Part shown: positions 6,703-7,178 of the stretch, one piece after another
Layout of the letters: each line of letters begins with the position of its first letter
Position numbering within the stretch: the first letter of the stretch is position 1
NCBI GenBank assembly: GCA_022865725.1
Contig: JALHTP010000369.1
Span: forward strand, 1-7,178
DNA from: Methyloceanibacter sp.
GTDB taxonomy: Bacteria; Pseudomonadota; Alphaproteobacteria; Rhizobiales; Methyloligellaceae
Length of the DNA: 7,178 nucleotides
Direction of reading: 5' to 3'
Notes under the pieces: generated by a model
What the model saw: only the letters and a program-made list of their open reading frames with translations
Told to the model about the DNA's origin: nothing
Databases searched by the model: none
Translations under genes and position numbers: made by a program

Positions 6703-7178
6703 AGCTTTTCTCCAAATGCTTCTCGAATGGGCGGGCAATGGTCCGGCTGGGGTCGTTAGCGTCGATAGTCCGCATGTCGAGACAATGGACTGTGAGTTCA
6801 TCCTCGCTCATATCGAGGACGAGCGAACCCGGCGTTAGGCTGATCGAGTTCGCCAAAGCGAGCCGGCCGATGGGCGATTTCAATCCGGTCTTCACCTTCA
6901 CGACGCCGGGATAGACGATGACACGCGGCGCATAAACGTATCGCATCATATTGATGTTGGCCCGGACGAGCTCCCTCAGGAACACTCCCGTGTAGAGGAT
7001 GAAGTGATAGAGGCGCTGGGGAGAGAAGCGGATACCGCGCCAGATCTCGAATTTCCGCGTGAACACGTAAGCCATGGCGGCGGAGATCAGTGTGCCAGCG
7101 GCCACGGACTCGATGGCGAGCGATGAGCTGATCGCGATCCAGACGAAGGTCAGGAGGAGCCATAGCCACAAGAATCCC
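6695..7178 (-). CDS. mnhE: Mrp/Mnh antiporter subunit E, 5' end at or beyond window edge
   Basis: At least 158 residues of MrpE (MbhA equivalent) are present. It is a peripheral membrane subunit with N-terminal helices and a cytoplasmic domain. Hydrophobic segments lie at about 1-19, 22-37 and 55-69. The family core is VYPGVVKVKT near 86-95, then LANSISLTPGSLVLD near 106-120, close to the typical NSITLTPGT-hVD pattern, and DELTVHCLD near 124-132. The frame is open up to the window edge. An in-frame TTG at 7171 would give 158 residues, about the family norm, but no ribosome-binding site is visible in the few remaining bases, so the true start may lie a few codons outside. The TGA stop at 6695 lies inside the start of mnhF. 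It is the first visible gene of the operon; the promoter must lie beyond the window. Confidence 0.92.
   Translation of the reverse strand, partial: GFLWLWLLLTFVWIAISSSLAIESVAAGTLISAAMAYVFTRKFEIWRGIRFSPQRLYHFILYTGVFLRELVRANINMMRYVYAPRVIVYPGVVKVKTGLKSPIGRLALANSISLTPGSLVLDMSEDELTVHCLDMRTIDANDPSRTIARPFEKHLEKSFG
6710..6713 (-). promoter_or_regulatory. Ribosome-binding site deciding the TTG start of mnhF
   Basis: GGAG on the minus strand, inside the last codons of mnhE, lies 7 nt before the TTG at 6702. It is the main reason for preferring the TTG over the later ATG at 6684, which has no purine-rich site at a suitable distance. Confidence 0.55.

Noticed and set aside
6798..7169. Open frame of 123 codons on the minus strand with GTG start
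   Set aside because: It overlaps mnhE in another frame; its Arg/His/Pro-rich product lacks membrane helices or any Mrp signature.
1..7178. CRISPR array, tRNA/rRNA gene, insertion sequence or prophage element
   Set aside because: No regularly spaced repeats, no RNA-gene-like sequence, no transposase or integrase motif and no terminal inverted repeats were seen; nearly all the window is explained by the antiporter operon and the porin gene.

Overview
The window is GC-rich (about 60 % by eye) and gene-dense. All credible genes lie on the minus strand, so transcription runs from the high-numbered end to the low-numbered end. The outer-membrane porin gene shows a Gram-negative host. GC content and coding style suggest a proteobacterium, plausibly alphaproteobacterial, but nothing here fixes the taxon.

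From 7178 down to 1704 there is a compact operon for a multisubunit Mrp/Mnh-type cation/proton antiporter. In transcription order it reads mnhE (cut by the window edge), mnhF, a small MbhD-type (DUF4040) subunit, mnhG, an MbhE-MnhB fusion, mnhC, and a 1025-residue protein that joins two complete MrpD/NuoM-like proton-channel modules. Junctions are tight: overlaps of 8, 1, 1 and 7 nt, and gaps of only 5 and 23 nt. Translational coupling and co-production of one membrane complex are therefore likely.

No MrpA gene of the usual kind is present. The two C-terminal pieces of classical MrpA appear as a free MbhD-like protein and as the N-terminal part of the MnhB protein. A second NuoL/M-type channel unit is supplied by the tandem D-D' fusion. 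This layout resembles the antiporter half of archaeal membrane-bound hydrogenase (Mbh) and related complexes more than the A-to-G operon of Bacillus. No hydrogenase or other redox subunit is visible, so the complex is inferred to work as a secondary antiporter exchanging H+ for Na+, K+ or another cation.

A 269-nt spacer (1435-1703) follows the antiporter operon. It holds a weak imperfect hairpin just after the mnhD stop and a strong ribosome-binding site at its far end. Then comes a DcaP-family outer-membrane porin gene (1434 to 1) with a signal peptide, a short coiled coil and a beta-barrel domain. It runs off the left edge before its stop. The porin may be a separate transcription unit or the last gene of the operon; I see no convincing promoter or terminator that decides this.

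The most interesting features are the continuous 1025-residue D-D' fusion, the Mbh-like distribution of MrpA parts without a visible hydrogenase, and an acidic substitution in the second channel module. The individual families are all known.
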